A stretch of DNA of 64,000 nt, from positions 3,369,206-3,433,205 of the forward strand of contig NZ_CP018477.1 in assembly GCF_002277955.1 (NCBI RefSeq). The letters are read 5' to 3'. The position numbers were made by a program, and so were the translations under genes. The notes under the pieces are model-generated. The model worked only from the letters and a program-made list of their open reading frames with translations. It was not told the origin of the DNA and ran no database searches. The stretch is from Thermogutta terrifontis (lineage in GTDB: Bacteria > Planctomycetota > Planctomycetia > Pirellulales > Thermoguttaceae). This document shows, one piece after another, positions 54,168 to 63,930 of the stretch (positions within the stretch are counted from its first letter, which is position 1; the number at the start of each line of letters is the position of its first letter).

Positions 54168-55830
54168 AAAGGACCTCCCCCGTCGCCACAGAAAGATGGG
54201 TGGTCTGGATCAATGCCCGATGGAGGAGCGACGGTTCGTCGCAAACCGCCACCGGCAAGTTGGACAAAGCGGGTGTCGGTTCAATCCGCGGAGCCTCCTC
54301 CGACGAAGTGTGTTGCCGTGGAGCCTGTGTCGTCTCTCCTTCCTTTGCATCCAGAGCAGGTCCAGGAGCCAGCGGCTTCAGCGGATAGGTCTCGGAAGTG
54401 CCCCGGACCGCGGGCACCAGCCACAAAAAGACGGCCACTCCCACCATCAGTCCACAAGCCACGCCTCCGGCGATGATGGTCTGGCGACCGGGGCCCACGG
54501 GCTGTGCCCCTGTCTGCACGGGTTCCACCGGTACTATGAAGCGCGAACTGGCTACCGCAGCCTGGGCGGCGCGGGCTTGATTGAGCTGTTGGCGAATGCT
54601 CTCCAGAGCTTGGCTCTCCGATCGAACTCGCGCGGCAATTGTCCGGTACTCCGGCAATAGGGCCATCAGTTTCTCAATTCGCGCCGATTCCGCCTGCCGC
54701 TGATTTCGCAAAAAGTCCAACTGAGAGCGGATGAGTGCCCACTCATGCTGTACGGCTTCGATGGCGGTGGGGGTTTCCTCGGCAATCCGGCGGCGTAATT
54801 CGTCCAGCGATAGCCGGGCCGCAATGACCGCTGGATGTTCCTCGGCGTGTTGCCCTTTCAAAGAAATGAGACGCACCTCCGCTTCGGTCAACGCTTCCTG
54901 AAGTCGCCGCAGTGTGGGATGGGCATCCAAAAGGGCGGATGGAACCGCCTGGAGTTGCGAGGGGGCCTCCCGAACCTGCGACAGCACCTCAAGCATGTTT
55001 TCGTACTGGAGCTGGCGGCTTTCCAGCTCCTGAATTTGATTGTCGAGCTGTTCGAGCGACGATCGCAGGCCACTGGTGTCCGGTTTCTCCTCCAGCAGCC
55101 GCAGGGTGATCCCGTCCGCGCCAAGGTCGGCTTCCATCTTTTCAAGTCTCGTTTGATCCGCGTGCAAGGCGGTTTCCGTCAAGTGCTGTGCCCGGGTGAG
55201 TTCCTCCGTCATTTCTGCCATCCTTCGCGCCTGCAACTCCTGGAGGGCCTGATCAGCGTGGCGGACGAGGGCCTCAGTCAGTCGGACCGCGCGAGGGCGA
55301 CTCCTATCGCGCACCCGGACTGAAATCGCGTCGCTGGATCCGAATTCGTCTCCCGCCACGGGCACGATTTTCACCGCTTCCCGCAACGCATCGATATCCC
55401 GCAACGTGGGGAAAGCAGAGGCCCCAGTGCGACGCAGTGGCCCCACTTCCTTCAAGGCGCTTTCCAAAACAGGGTGGCTTTGGATAACGGTCACAAAAGT
55501 ATTCTGAAGGTCCTGTCGCCTCTCATTCGCAGGCGCATTTTGCAACCCGCCGGCGAAGGCTTCCGGCCGAACGACCACGGACTGACGGGCTTCCCAAACG
55601 TCAGGTTTCAACGCAGCGACAAGAACCGCCAACACCACCACACACAGCGTGCATCCAACGGATATGCGAAGGGGGTATTTCCACCACACTGGCGATGTTG
55701 TGGCCGCTGCTGCCGAAGTTTCGGGCGGGGATGCGGAAACAGAGGCCTTGTTCCATCGCGAATATGTGTGGCCTTTTTCAGATGTCGGGCTGGCTACTTC
55801 GTTCCCAATCTTCGGCAATTGATTGCTCAT
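54157..55830 (-). CDS. Wzz-like chain-length / polysaccharide co-polymerase
   Basis: A 557-residue inner-membrane protein. TM helices flank a large periplasmic coiled-coil domain: the first at about residues 55-75 (I-S-V-G-C-T-L-C-V-V-V-L-A-V-L-V), the second near 485-505 (I-I-A-G-G-V-A-C-G-L-M-V-G-V-A). The coiled coil spans roughly 190-450. The layout is that of a Wzz/PCP protein that controls chain length. The C-terminal tail is cytosolic, Pro/Glu-rich and has no tyrosine-kinase (Walker) motif, so any BY-kinase must be separate. The ATG at 55830 follows GGAG. It is divergent from the GNAT gene across a 350-base spacer holding both promoters. Confidence 0.78.
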   Translation of the reverse strand: MSNQLPKIGNEVASPTSEKGHTYSRWNKASVSASPPETSAAAATTSPVWWKYPLRISVGCTLCVVVLAVLVAALKPDVWEARQSVVVRPEAFAGGLQNAPANERRQDLQNTFVTVIQSHPVLESALKEVGPLRRTGASAFPTLRDIDALREAVKIVPVAGDEFGSSDAISVRVRDRSRPRAVRLTEALVRHADQALQELQARRMAEMTEELTRAQHLTETALHADQTRLEKMEADLGADGITLRLLEEKPDTSGLRSSLEQLDNQIQELESRQLQYENMLEVLSQVREAPSQLQAVPSALLDAHPTLRRLQEALTEAEVRLISLKGQHAEEHPAVIAARLSLDELRRRIAEETPTAIEAVQHEWALIRSQLDFLRNQRQAESARIEKLMALLPEYRTIAARVRSESQALESIRQQLNQARAAQAAVASSRFIVPVEPVQTGAQPVGPGRQTIIAGGVACGLMVGVAVFLWLVPAVRGTSETYPLKPLAPGPALDAKEGETTQAPRQHTSSEEAPRIEPTPALSNLPVAVCDEPSLLHRALIQTTHLSVATGEVLCDH

Positions 55831-56180
55831 TGGCACGGTTCTCCAAAGGTCGTCGAAAACGATCACGATTCGGTGTTCCTCGGAACACAGGACAAACAAC
55901 CGCAAATGCCGGGAAAACGCGTCTCAAACTAATGAGCGGATAGTTATCTAATGATGCCCCCAGAGGAGTATAGGTCGTACTGTGGGGCTCATACCTCCGG
56001 CATCAGAAAAGAACTTTTGTAGCGGATGCAACAAAAAGGCGGGCGATACCGAGGCTCGCTTGTCGCCAGCCGGTTTTGACCTTTCTCGTTTCATATCCCA
56101 CACTTTTTCAGCGGCCATCCTGCGCACGGGTGTGCCCGGCGGTCGCGTTCGTCCATTGGAAAGATCGTTAGTTCACAAAC

Positions 56181-57443
56181 ATGATCGATCAGCGCGCGTG
56201 GTCTGTCCGCGTTCACGAAGACTTCCGTGACCTGGAACAGCTTGAAGGCCAGTGGAATCACTGGGCCGAAGATCCACCGTTCCGTCGCTATGACTGGCAG
56301 CGGACGTGGTGGGAGGTTTATGGCCCGGGTTCACTGTCCCGAAAGCGCTCGCGGCTGTGCATCCTGGAGGTCAGACACGGCGAGACGCTCGCTGGGATTG
56401 TCCCTCTTTACCGTGAATGGCATCCCCTGTGGGGTTGGGTTCTCCGCTGGCTGGGATCCGGGGAAGTGTGCAGCGACTACCTCGGGCCGATTGCTCCCGC
56501 CTGTTATCAGGAGCATGTGGGTCGAGTCGCGATCATCGCACTCCACGCGCTGGCACTGGGAAAAAGTCGCTTTCAGGATGTGACGATCGATCGGTCTCCC
56601 GCTCCTCGCCTGACATGCCATCGGATTGACTGGGACGGCATGCGGGCCGACGACCCGGCCGTGCAGGCTGTCCGAATTCAGGCCGAAACGTTGAAATGGG
56701 CGCTCGACGTCCGCCCCACAGAGAGTTCCTGGCAGCTCGCTCTGCCGCGGACCTGGGGAGAGTATCTTGACAGCCTTCAGCCCCGCTCAGTACGGCGCCG
56801 CTATCGCAAGTTGTCACGCGCGTACCTCGACCATCCTGATCTTGTTCTCCATGTGGTCGGTAAACAGGAAGTCTTCGGGACCCCCTGTGATGATAACTGG
56901 CAGTCAGCGTGGAATATTCTGGTGCAACTCCATCAGGCGCGGAGAAGACAAGTTGGAGATCAAGGCCTTTTTGCTTCGACGCAATTCGAGGTGTTCCACA
57001 GACGCATTTTGACGGAGTATCTGCCGTCCGGTCGGGCCGCTCTGGCGTGGCTGGAATGGCAGGGCCAGCCTATCGCAGCGGAATATCTTCTTTTGTCGGG
57101 CAAGACGGTGATGGCCTACCAATCCGGGATCAACCCCGATTTTCTCACCCTCTCGCCAGGCCACTTAATGAGTCTTTCTCTGATCCGTGAAGCGATTCGC
57201 TGGGGATTTGAAACATTCGATCTCCTTCGCGGGGACGAACCTTACAAGAGACATCTTGGCGCCCGACCGACGCCCCTCGTTCGCATTCGCGCGGCGCCAC
57301 CTCAGGTGAGCGCCCGCTGGCGATTCACCCTGTGGAACTGGGGACGTCATTCCCGGGAATTGCTGCGACGCATGAAAGCAAAAAATATCGATTTCGGAGG
57401 CACCATGATGGAGGATGACCAAGTCGCCGCTGTGGACAGTTGA
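56181..57443 (+). CDS. GNAT-fold acyltransferase (CelD/BioF2-like)
   Basis: A 420-residue cytosolic protein of the PF13480 acetyltransferase group, often found in exopolysaccharide clusters. Recognisable parts are L-E-Q-L-E-G-Q-W-N-H-W near the start, F-R-R-Y-D-W-Q-R-T-W-W-E, a R-R-R-Y-R-K-L-S-R-A-Y basic segment, and the C-terminal GNAT half with A-L-A-W-L-E-W-Q-G-Q-P-I-A-A-E-Y, Y-Q-S-G-I-N-P-D-F, S-P-G-H-L-M-S-L-S-L-I and F-D-L-L-R-G-D-E-P-Y-K. It probably acylates a sugar or carrier. It starts the plus-strand half of the cluster; the deacetylase follows 36 bases later. Confidence 0.78.
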   Translation: MIDQRAWSVRVHEDFRDLEQLEGQWNHWAEDPPFRRYDWQRTWWEVYGPGSLSRKRSRLCILEVRHGETLAGIVPLYREWHPLWGWVLRWLGSGEVCSDYLGPIAPACYQEHVGRVAIIALHALALGKSRFQDVTIDRSPAPRLTCHRIDWDGMRADDPAVQAVRIQAETLKWALDVRPTESSWQLALPRTWGEYLDSLQPRSVRRRYRKLSRAYLDHPDLVLHVVGKQEVFGTPCDDNWQSAWNILVQLHQARRRQVGDQGLFASTQFEVFHRRILTEYLPSGRAALAWLEWQGQPIAAEYLLLSGKTVMAYQSGINPDFLTLSPGHLMSLSLIREAIRWGFETFDLLRGDEPYKRHLGARPTPLVRIRAAPPQVSARWRFTLWNWGRHSRELLRRMKAKNIDFGGTMMEDDQVAAVDS

Positions 57444-57479
57444 TGACCCGCCGTTTCAAATCAGAACGAGAAAGAGCCC

Positions 57480-58541
57480 ATGTCCCGAGCAGGTGAAGCC
57501 GGTCAGTTCATGAGGGCTATAAAACAAAGACTGCTGCCGGTGTATTATCTTTCCACCATCCCGCTCCGCAAATGGCTGCGTCGGCGGCTGGCGGAAAGAG
57601 GCCGGGCTCCTGTTTCCGTCCTGATGTACCATCGTGTGGCTCGGGACTGCCCTGCATCGTGGTGCACTTCGCTCGCAGCTTTTCGACGGCACGTTGCGTG
57701 GCTCCAGCGACATTGCACCGTTCTTTCCCTGGCCCAGGTTCAGGAGAGTCTTTTTTGCGGGAGATGGACCAGCCGTCCGGCGGCTGCGATCACGTTCGAC
57801 GATGGTTACGCCGATAATCTGCGCGCCCTGGCGGACCTTCTCGAAGCGGGGATGCCCTTCACGTATTTTGTGACGACCGAGAACATTCGCACGGGGGCGC
57901 CATTTGAGCACGATCTTGCGCAGGGTTATCGTTTTCGGCCTAATACGCCTGCAGAGATTCGGGCGCTCGCCGACGCGGGGGTTGAAATTGGCTCCCACGG
58001 CTGGACCCACGCGGAATTCCACCGACTTTCGCCTGGCGAGCTCTCCCGCCAACTGGAATTCAGTAAGAAATGGTTGGAAGACTTGACCGGACAACCGGTC
58101 AGGGCGCTGTCGGTACCGTTTGGGCATCGGGAACACGTCACTCCATGGGTGATTCTTGCAGCCCGACGAGCCGGTTATGACATCGTATGTTCCGCTTACG
58201 GGCGTTACAATCTTCCCTTCCGCCACCGCTTTCATATCCTGCGATTCGCGGGAGATAATTGCCTGTGGCGACTTCGCAATCGGCTTACCATTGACCCGCG
58301 ACTGCTGCACCGAACGCTCCGCGAATACCTTCCCTCTGACGCGGCCCTGGATGTTGACGCAGTGGTCGAACCTCGTCCCCGTGAGCCGGCCCGCGGCGTT
58401 ACGGAATCGTTTTCGTCAGGCAGCCTACCCATTCTGTCCCTTGGTGAAGATCTCCAGATTTTGTCCTGGCACGAAACCAATGGTGAATCAGCAACAACCG
58501 CATTGACTCCCCTCGACATCATCGCAGACAGCCAGTCATGA
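57480..58541 (+). CDS. Polysaccharide deacetylase (NodB/CE4)
   Basis: Removes N- or O-acetyl groups from a polysaccharide or its precursor. The 353-residue protein has the CE4 catalytic set: I-T-F-D-D-G-Y with Asp107 and the metal Asp108, and S-H-G-W-T-H with metal His173 and His177. The P-F-G-H-R segment follows. No clear signal peptide is seen, suggesting action on the cytosolic or membrane face. The gene ends four bases inside the next one (ATGA overlap), giving tight coupling to the flippase-glycosyltransferase fusion. The C-terminal ~60 residues are variable. Confidence 0.87.
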   Translation: MSRAGEAGQFMRAIKQRLLPVYYLSTIPLRKWLRRRLAERGRAPVSVLMYHRVARDCPASWCTSLAAFRRHVAWLQRHCTVLSLAQVQESLFCGRWTSRPAAAITFDDGYADNLRALADLLEAGMPFTYFVTTENIRTGAPFEHDLAQGYRFRPNTPAEIRALADAGVEIGSHGWTHAEFHRLSPGELSRQLEFSKKWLEDLTGQPVRALSVPFGHREHVTPWVILAARRAGYDIVCSAYGRYNLPFRHRFHILRFAGDNCLWRLRNRLTIDPRLLHRTLREYLPSDAALDVDAVVEPRPREPARGVTESFSSGSLPILSLGEDLQILSWHETNGESATTALTPLDIIADSQS

Positions 58542-61500
58542 CGATCGACAACGTGTGCCCTCTCCCATATGAAGCCACCTGTTCCGTGGACGAGCAGCCC
58601 GTCGTCACAGCGTCGGCCGCTGCGAAGGCGTCGATCTCCTCCCTGATGACGGGCATGGCGCTCTTACTCGCGGCCTCTGTCCTCCAGCGGCTGGTGGGTT
58701 TTATTCGCGCTACGCTCTTCTGCCGCTGGCTGGATGCGTCCCAGCTAGGTCTGTGGGATATGGCGTTCGGATTTCTGATGACCGCGACTCCTCTGATGGT
58801 TCTTGCCCTGCCAGGTTGCCTGGGTCGATATGTGGAGTATTACAGACAACGCGGTATGCTCGGCCTGTTTTTGAGAAGGACAGCCATCGTCAGTGGGTTG
58901 CTCGCCCTGTGCGGAGCAACTGCCGTGGCAATGGGGGCAGGCCCAGTTGCGGAGCTTGTCTTCGGGAATAGATCCTACCGCCCTCTTGTCCACGACCTGG
59001 CCTTCGCCCTCCTGACTGTGGCGGCCTTTAATTACCTCTACGAACTGGCCATGGCGCTCAGGCTCAACCGCTGGATCAGTCTCATCCAGCTTCTCAACAG
59101 CGTTTTGTTTGCAGGACTGGGGCTGGGACTGCTCATCCTCTGGCGGAACGATGCCCAAACCGTCATCATTGCCTATGCGCTGGCCTGCGCCATCACGGCA
59201 GCCATTGCCTTCTTTGGTTTCAAGCCCTGGCGTTATGCCGCGCGTGAGGAACGTCCCGCGTCGCTCCGGGAGTCATTCTGGCCCAGGATCCTTCAGTACT
59301 CTCTATGGGTGTGGGCAGCCGGGGCGATCAGCAACCTGTTCGCTGTCGTGGATCGTTACATGGTCCTCCACTGGTTGCCGCCCGATCACGGTGACCCCCT
59401 GGCCCTCCTGGGCGACTACCACGCATCTCGCCTTGTGCCGATGCTGTTCGTCTCTTTGGCAGGGCTTTGCGCAGCGATGAGCACACCGCATCTCAGTCAT
59501 TTGTGGGAAACCGGACAATCGCGCCACGCCGCCGAACAACTCAATTTACTTACCAAGTTGCTTTCCCTGGGATTGCTTGTGGGATCCACCGGCGTGTTAT
59601 TGGCCGGACCTGTATTGTTCGATACGCTCCTCGCCGGAAAATATCCCGCGGGCCTTGATATCTTCCCGATCACCCTGGCGTATTGTTCGTGCTTTTCCCT
59701 CTTTCTTCTTCTCCAGAATTATGTTCTCTGCTGCGAGAAAGCTTATTTTGCCGGGTTGGCACTCGCCTGCGGCCTGTTCGTCAATGTTGGTCTCAACCTC
59801 GCCTGGCTGCCTGTGTGGGGACTTCCCGGGGCTGTCTGGGCCACGCTGGCCGCCAACGGAGTGGCCCTGCTCGTGCTCCTGATGATCAATCGCCGATTGG
59901 GGCAGCCGACCGACGCGGGGCTGCTCCTCGCCCTTGTCGCTCCCCTGGGAATCGCCCTTGGAACCGGATGGACATTGCTCATCACCGCAGTCGTGCTGTT
60001 CCTTGCGCTGCGGACGAATCTTTTTATCAAAAATGCAGAAAAACAAGAACTCGGCGTCCTCATCCGACAATTGCTGTCGCGAAAAGCGCTTCCAGCGGGT
60101 CTGGCCTCCTCGGCAACGTGCGACTCTTCACTCACCTCATCCACGCCCACTATGGAGTTAAGCACCCAGCGCGAGACCAAAGACCTGCCCAGAATTCCCG
60201 CCATGCCTCCCGCAAATTTCCTCGTCACCCCAAAAGAGTCCCCAGCGGACGAAACCGACGAGGCGATTCCTCCTGGATGCGGATGGCCCAATCCCTTCTT
60301 TCGAAGTCGTGAGCATCCTCCCCTGGGGCATCGGGATCCTCTCCGTGTCATGTTCATCATCACCTGCATGCCGGTGGGCGGAGCCGAAAGGCTGCTCCTG
60401 GACATCGTCCGTCGCATGGACCGAAGAATATTCGCGCCGGAGTTATGCTGCCTGAAGTATCTCGGCCCGTTGGGAGAGGTCCTCGCCCGGGAAATCCCCG
60501 CTTTCGCCGGACTTCTCAAACACAAGTATGACTTCCGCGTGTTACCGCGATTGTACCGGCTGCTCCGCGAGCGGCGGATCGACGCGGTGATCACCGTTGG
60601 CACGGGCGGCGACAAGATGTTCTGGGGGCGTCTCGCGGCCTACCTAGCAGGGGTTCCCGTCGTTGCCTCGGCGCTGCACTCCACAGGTTTGCCGGACCGC
60701 GTGGAATTTCTCAATCGGTTACTCACACCGTTGACAGACGCCTTCATCGCCGTCTCACCACTTCATGCCCGGTACATCATCGAGCACGAAGGATGTGCAG
60801 CCAATCGAACTTGGACCATTCCAAACGGCATCGACACCGAGCGATTTTCGCCCCGGCCGGCGGATCCCCGGCTTCGGGCAAGCCTCGGACTCCAGCCGGA
60901 GCATCGCGTTGTGGCCCTGGTGGCAGCGTTGCGGCCCGAGAAAAACCACGAACTACTCCTCCAGGCCGCTCCGATCATCCTGGCTGAACTGCCGCAAACG
61001 CGGTTCCTCATCGTGGGAGATGGCCCGAGACGTGCGGAGCTCCATCGCCTTGCCCGACGCTTCGGCGTGGACCACGCCGTGATCTTCACAGGCAATCGGG
61101 ACGACATCCCCGATGTTCTGGCTTGCGCGGACCTGGCCGTCCTCTGCTCCCATATGGAAGCAAACCCGCTTGCCCTGCTGGAAGCGCTGGCGTGCGAAAA
61201 GCCGGTGGTCGCCACGGCAGTAGGCTCTGTACCACTCCATGTCCGGGACGGGGTCACCGGATTCCTTGTCGCCCCCGGAGATGCCCGGGCACTGGCAGCA
61301 AAATGCCTCGCTCTCCTGCTTGATCCCGAACTTGCCCGGAGGATGGGCCGTGCTGGCCGCCAACACGTCTTGCGACATGGATCGCTCGAGAGAACGGTGG
61401 CCGGATATCAGCGATTGATCACCACAATTTACGCCAGAAAATGCGGAGGCGCTATACCTGAGTCTCACTACTTTACGCCAGCCACTCAATCCACGCATTC

Positions 61501-61570
61501 TTCGCCAGTTCCCTTTCCTGCCGTCGATGATTTGATCTCGCCCGGCGTGGAAACTGCTTCTCATGGTTGA
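58538..61570 (+). CDS. Fusion of a Wzx-type flippase with a GT4 glycosyltransferase
   Basis: One uninterrupted 1010-residue frame. Residues ~35-520 form about 12-14 membrane helices of the MOP/polysaccharide-flippase type (V-L-Q-R-L-V-G-F-I-R-A-T-L-F at the start of the first helix; G-L-W-D-M-A-F-G). A Ser/Thr/Pro-rich linker runs from ~520 to ~600. From ~603 the protein is a GT-B glycosyltransferase: V-M-F-I-I-T-C-M-P-V-G-G-A-E-R, I-P-N-G-I-D-T-E-R-F, A-A-L-R-P-E-K-N-H-E-L-L and E-A-N-P-L-A-L-L-E-A-L-A (GT4 E-x7-E, about 873). Sugar transfer and lipid-linked export would thus be tied together. Frame continuity makes a sequencing fusion unlikely. Confidence 0.85.
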   Translation: MTIDNVCPLPYEATCSVDEQPVVTASAAAKASISSLMTGMALLLAASVLQRLVGFIRATLFCRWLDASQLGLWDMAFGFLMTATPLMVLALPGCLGRYVEYYRQRGMLGLFLRRTAIVSGLLALCGATAVAMGAGPVAELVFGNRSYRPLVHDLAFALLTVAAFNYLYELAMALRLNRWISLIQLLNSVLFAGLGLGLLILWRNDAQTVIIAYALACAITAAIAFFGFKPWRYAAREERPASLRESFWPRILQYSLWVWAAGAISNLFAVVDRYMVLHWLPPDHGDPLALLGDYHASRLVPMLFVSLAGLCAAMSTPHLSHLWETGQSRHAAEQLNLLTKLLSLGLLVGSTGVLLAGPVLFDTLLAGKYPAGLDIFPITLAYCSCFSLFLLLQNYVLCCEKAYFAGLALACGLFVNVGLNLAWLPVWGLPGAVWATLAANGVALLVLLMINRRLGQPTDAGLLLALVAPLGIALGTGWTLLITAVVLFLALRTNLFIKNAEKQELGVLIRQLLSRKALPAGLASSATCDSSLTSSTPTMELSTQRETKDLPRIPAMPPANFLVTPKESPADETDEAIPPGCGWPNPFFRSREHPPLGHRDPLRVMFIITCMPVGGAERLLLDIVRRMDRRIFAPELCCLKYLGPLGEVLAREIPAFAGLLKHKYDFRVLPRLYRLLRERRIDAVITVGTGGDKMFWGRLAAYLAGVPVVASALHSTGLPDRVEFLNRLLTPLTDAFIAVSPLHARYIIEHEGCAANRTWTIPNGIDTERFSPRPADPRLRASLGLQPEHRVVALVAALRPEKNHELLLQAAPIILAELPQTRFLIVGDGPRRAELHRLARRFGVDHAVIFTGNRDDIPDVLACADLAVLCSHMEANPLALLEALACEKPVVATAVGSVPLHVRDGVTGFLVAPGDARALAAKCLALLLDPELARRMGRAGRQHVLRHGSLERTVAGYQRLITTIYARKCGGAIPESHYFTPATQSTHSSPVPFPAVDDLISPGVETASHG

Positions 61571-61810
61571 GCCGCACGGTTGCAGCGGCAGACTGGGAAG
61601 GGAATTGCCTCTTGGGTGTGAGTTGCCCCTTCCTTGGCGCTGGACACAACCGTTCCATTCGGTTTTTTCAAAAAAATCCTTCTTTCGGTCAAATTCGCTA
61701 CAGTTTCCCGAAATGTTGGGAGCCACCGCATCCGATACAAAAAGGGGCAGACCCGGCGTGCAATCGGGTCAGGCAGTGTTGACGTTGCCGTTTTCTTGGG
61801 AGTGTGTCCC

Positions 61811-63778
61811 ATGCGAAAGATCGGCCTTTGGGCAATGGTTTGCGTGATGGCAGTGCTCTGGTGGGGGACGCCGGTCCGCGCCCAAAATCCGCAGAGTATC
61901 TGGTTCGAGGACCTTAATGCCGCCCGCCGGGTTGCTGCCGAGACAAATCGGCTGGTCCTCATCCATTTTTGGGCGGAATGGTGTCGGCCGTGCCGACAGA
62001 TGGAAGCTGAGGTTTTCTCTCGCCCCGAGGTCCTCTCTGCCATTGCGACCTCCTATGTGGCGGTGAAAGTGAATTTCGATCAAAACCCGGTCCTTGCGCG
62101 ACAGCTCAACGTGGAGTCGATCCCCACCGATGTGATCATCACCCCACAGGGCGAGATCATCGCGAAGTCCGTGGGCGGGGTGTCCGCTCCTCGGTATGTC
62201 GAACGACTCAATGAAGTCGCCAGCCAATGGCAACAGCGACAGGCTCTGGTCGCGCGAATGGCTGGTCCACCCCCTGGAAGTTTTGGACCGAGCAATCAGC
62301 TCAACGGCCCCGACGCAACCCTTCCTGTGCGACCTCCCATAGCCGGTCCAGCGCCTGCCTGGTCTCCTGCCGCTAGGGTGACCGCCCCGGGAATGCCCGA
62401 ATCGGTGGGCCCGCAGCCGGGAGCGGAGAACCGCATGCCCCTTGCCCCCGGATACAATCCGACACTGGCCGCCCAAGCTCCCTCGAACTTCACCCAGCAG
62501 CCTCCAATGGTCGCAAATCCATCGCCGCAAGTTGCCCCGCCGGCTCCGTCGCCCACGATAGATACCAGCCAGGCTTGGATGACTCAAAATTCGTCAGGTC
62601 CTGGCTCACCCTGGCCTGCCTCGACGCCGGTTGGCGAGATGAATGCTCCTGCGTTAAACGGGGGTTCCGTGAATCCGTATTTGCCATCCAACACACCTTA
62701 CTCACCGACAACAGGGGCTCCGTCCTACGCTGCCCAATCGCCGGTTCCAACCGCACCAGGTGCTCTCGCACCGTCTGAGGCTCTCAGACCTAATTCCCCC
62801 GCTTTGAACAGTTTCGCGGGATCGAATGGTGGTCCCGGCTCCACGGCTCCACCCTCAGCGAATCCCCCAGCCGCCACGCCAGAAACTTTTCTCGCTGCCC
62901 GCCCATCCTCAGGAAATGAAGGCCGTCAAACGGACATTGGATCTACCGGTTCACCGTCTTCACCGGTTGCCATTCCGCCGGGCAATCCACCGCTCGCGCT
63001 GGATGGATATTGTCCGGTCAGCCTTACGGACAAACACCGCTGGGTCCTCGGTAACCGTCGCTGGGGCGCACGACATGAAGGTCGAACCTACCTCTTTGCC
63101 GGCCCCGAGGAGCAGCAGAAGTTCCTTGCCAATCCCGATCGCTACGCGCCGGTCCTTTCCGGCTACGACGTGGTGAAACTTGTCGAGGGCACACAACTGG
63201 TGGAAGGTCGTCGTGAACACGGCGCGTGGTTCGGCGGCCGAGTTTACCTGTTCAGCGACGAAGAGTCTTTCCAGAAATTCAGTGCCGACCCCTACCGCTA
63301 TATCAATGCACTCCCCCAGGCGGTGGCACGACTTTCCCAGAAGGCGGGAACTGCACCCGCGGGCAACAGTTTTCTCCCGTCGGCTGCGCCGAAATCGTTT
63401 GGCCAGTCGCCGCTCAGTTTCGGCAACCAACTGGCTCCCGCCACGGAGTCACCGCAAACTGAGAACCGACAAGGTATCGCCCCCGCCGTGGGCTCCACGA
63501 GCAACACGGGACCAGCGCCCGGCGCATCGCTGCCCCCATCGCAAGTCTCGCCCAATAGCTATTCCCAAATACCGGGTGCAGGATTGCCGGCCGCGACCTC
63601 GGCCCAGCCCGGCCCCCAAATCCAGGTCGGCCTTCCAGACAGGGTGATGAATAACCTCCCTAGTCGCGTGGTGGGACCGACAACTCAGCCCTATCCCCCT
63701 ATCGCGACCCGACCTACTACGGAGTCTCAAACACCCGGCTTTGGTGCACCGCATTACGGCATGCCAGGGCGGTACTGA
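61811..63778 (+). CDS. Secreted thioredoxin-fold protein with Pro-rich linker and YHS-like repeat
   Basis: A 655-residue exported protein. After a signal peptide (W-A-M-V-C-V-M-A-V-L-W-W-G) comes a thioredoxin domain with W-C-R-P-C (residues 57-61) and a cis-Pro context S-I-P-T-D-V. A long Pro/Ser/Ala-rich linker runs from ~145 to ~390. Two similar ~45-residue units follow at about 397-500: Y-C-P-V-S-L-T-D...R-T-Y-L-F-A-G-P-E-E-Q-Q-K-F and a second with R-V-Y-L-F-S-D-E-E-S-F-Q-K-F, resembling YHS/metal-binding domains. A second disordered tail ends the protein. GGGAG precedes the ATG. It may reduce or assemble metalloproteins outside the cytosol; this is inferred. Confidence 0.72.
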   Translation: MRKIGLWAMVCVMAVLWWGTPVRAQNPQSIWFEDLNAARRVAAETNRLVLIHFWAEWCRPCRQMEAEVFSRPEVLSAIATSYVAVKVNFDQNPVLARQLNVESIPTDVIITPQGEIIAKSVGGVSAPRYVERLNEVASQWQQRQALVARMAGPPPGSFGPSNQLNGPDATLPVRPPIAGPAPAWSPAARVTAPGMPESVGPQPGAENRMPLAPGYNPTLAAQAPSNFTQQPPMVANPSPQVAPPAPSPTIDTSQAWMTQNSSGPGSPWPASTPVGEMNAPALNGGSVNPYLPSNTPYSPTTGAPSYAAQSPVPTAPGALAPSEALRPNSPALNSFAGSNGGPGSTAPPSANPPAATPETFLAARPSSGNEGRQTDIGSTGSPSSPVAIPPGNPPLALDGYCPVSLTDKHRWVLGNRRWGARHEGRTYLFAGPEEQQKFLANPDRYAPVLSGYDVVKLVEGTQLVEGRREHGAWFGGRVYLFSDEESFQKFSADPYRYINALPQAVARLSQKAGTAPAGNSFLPSAAPKSFGQSPLSFGNQLAPATESPQTENRQGIAPAVGSTSNTGPAPGASLPPSQVSPNSYSQIPGAGLPAATSAQPGPQIQVGLPDRVMNNLPSRVVGPTTQPYPPIATRPTTESQTPGFGAPHYGMPGRY

Positions 63779-63799
63779 GCTCGCGAGCCCTCTCCTCCC

Positions 63800-63930
63800 G
63801 GCCGATGCAAACCTTCTGAAGTTGTAGAGACAATTCACGAACTGCCCCGAGCAAACTGATCCTGACCGGTAAAAGGGATTATCCCACAGTGAAATGCGGA
63901 GATGACGCGCAGGTCCCACGCGTTGAACCT
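63800..63930 (+). repeat. Interspersed repeat, copy G (degenerate)
   Basis: GAAGTTGTAGAGACAATTCA, CGAACTGCCC and GATGACGCGCAGGTCCCACG recall the palindromic core and the hairpin part of copies B-D, with many changes. The remaining bases to the window end show no supported gene. Confidence 0.4.

Noticed and set aside
57456-58310. 284-codon reverse frame
   Set aside because: It is antisense to the deacetylase, whose catalytic motifs are intact.
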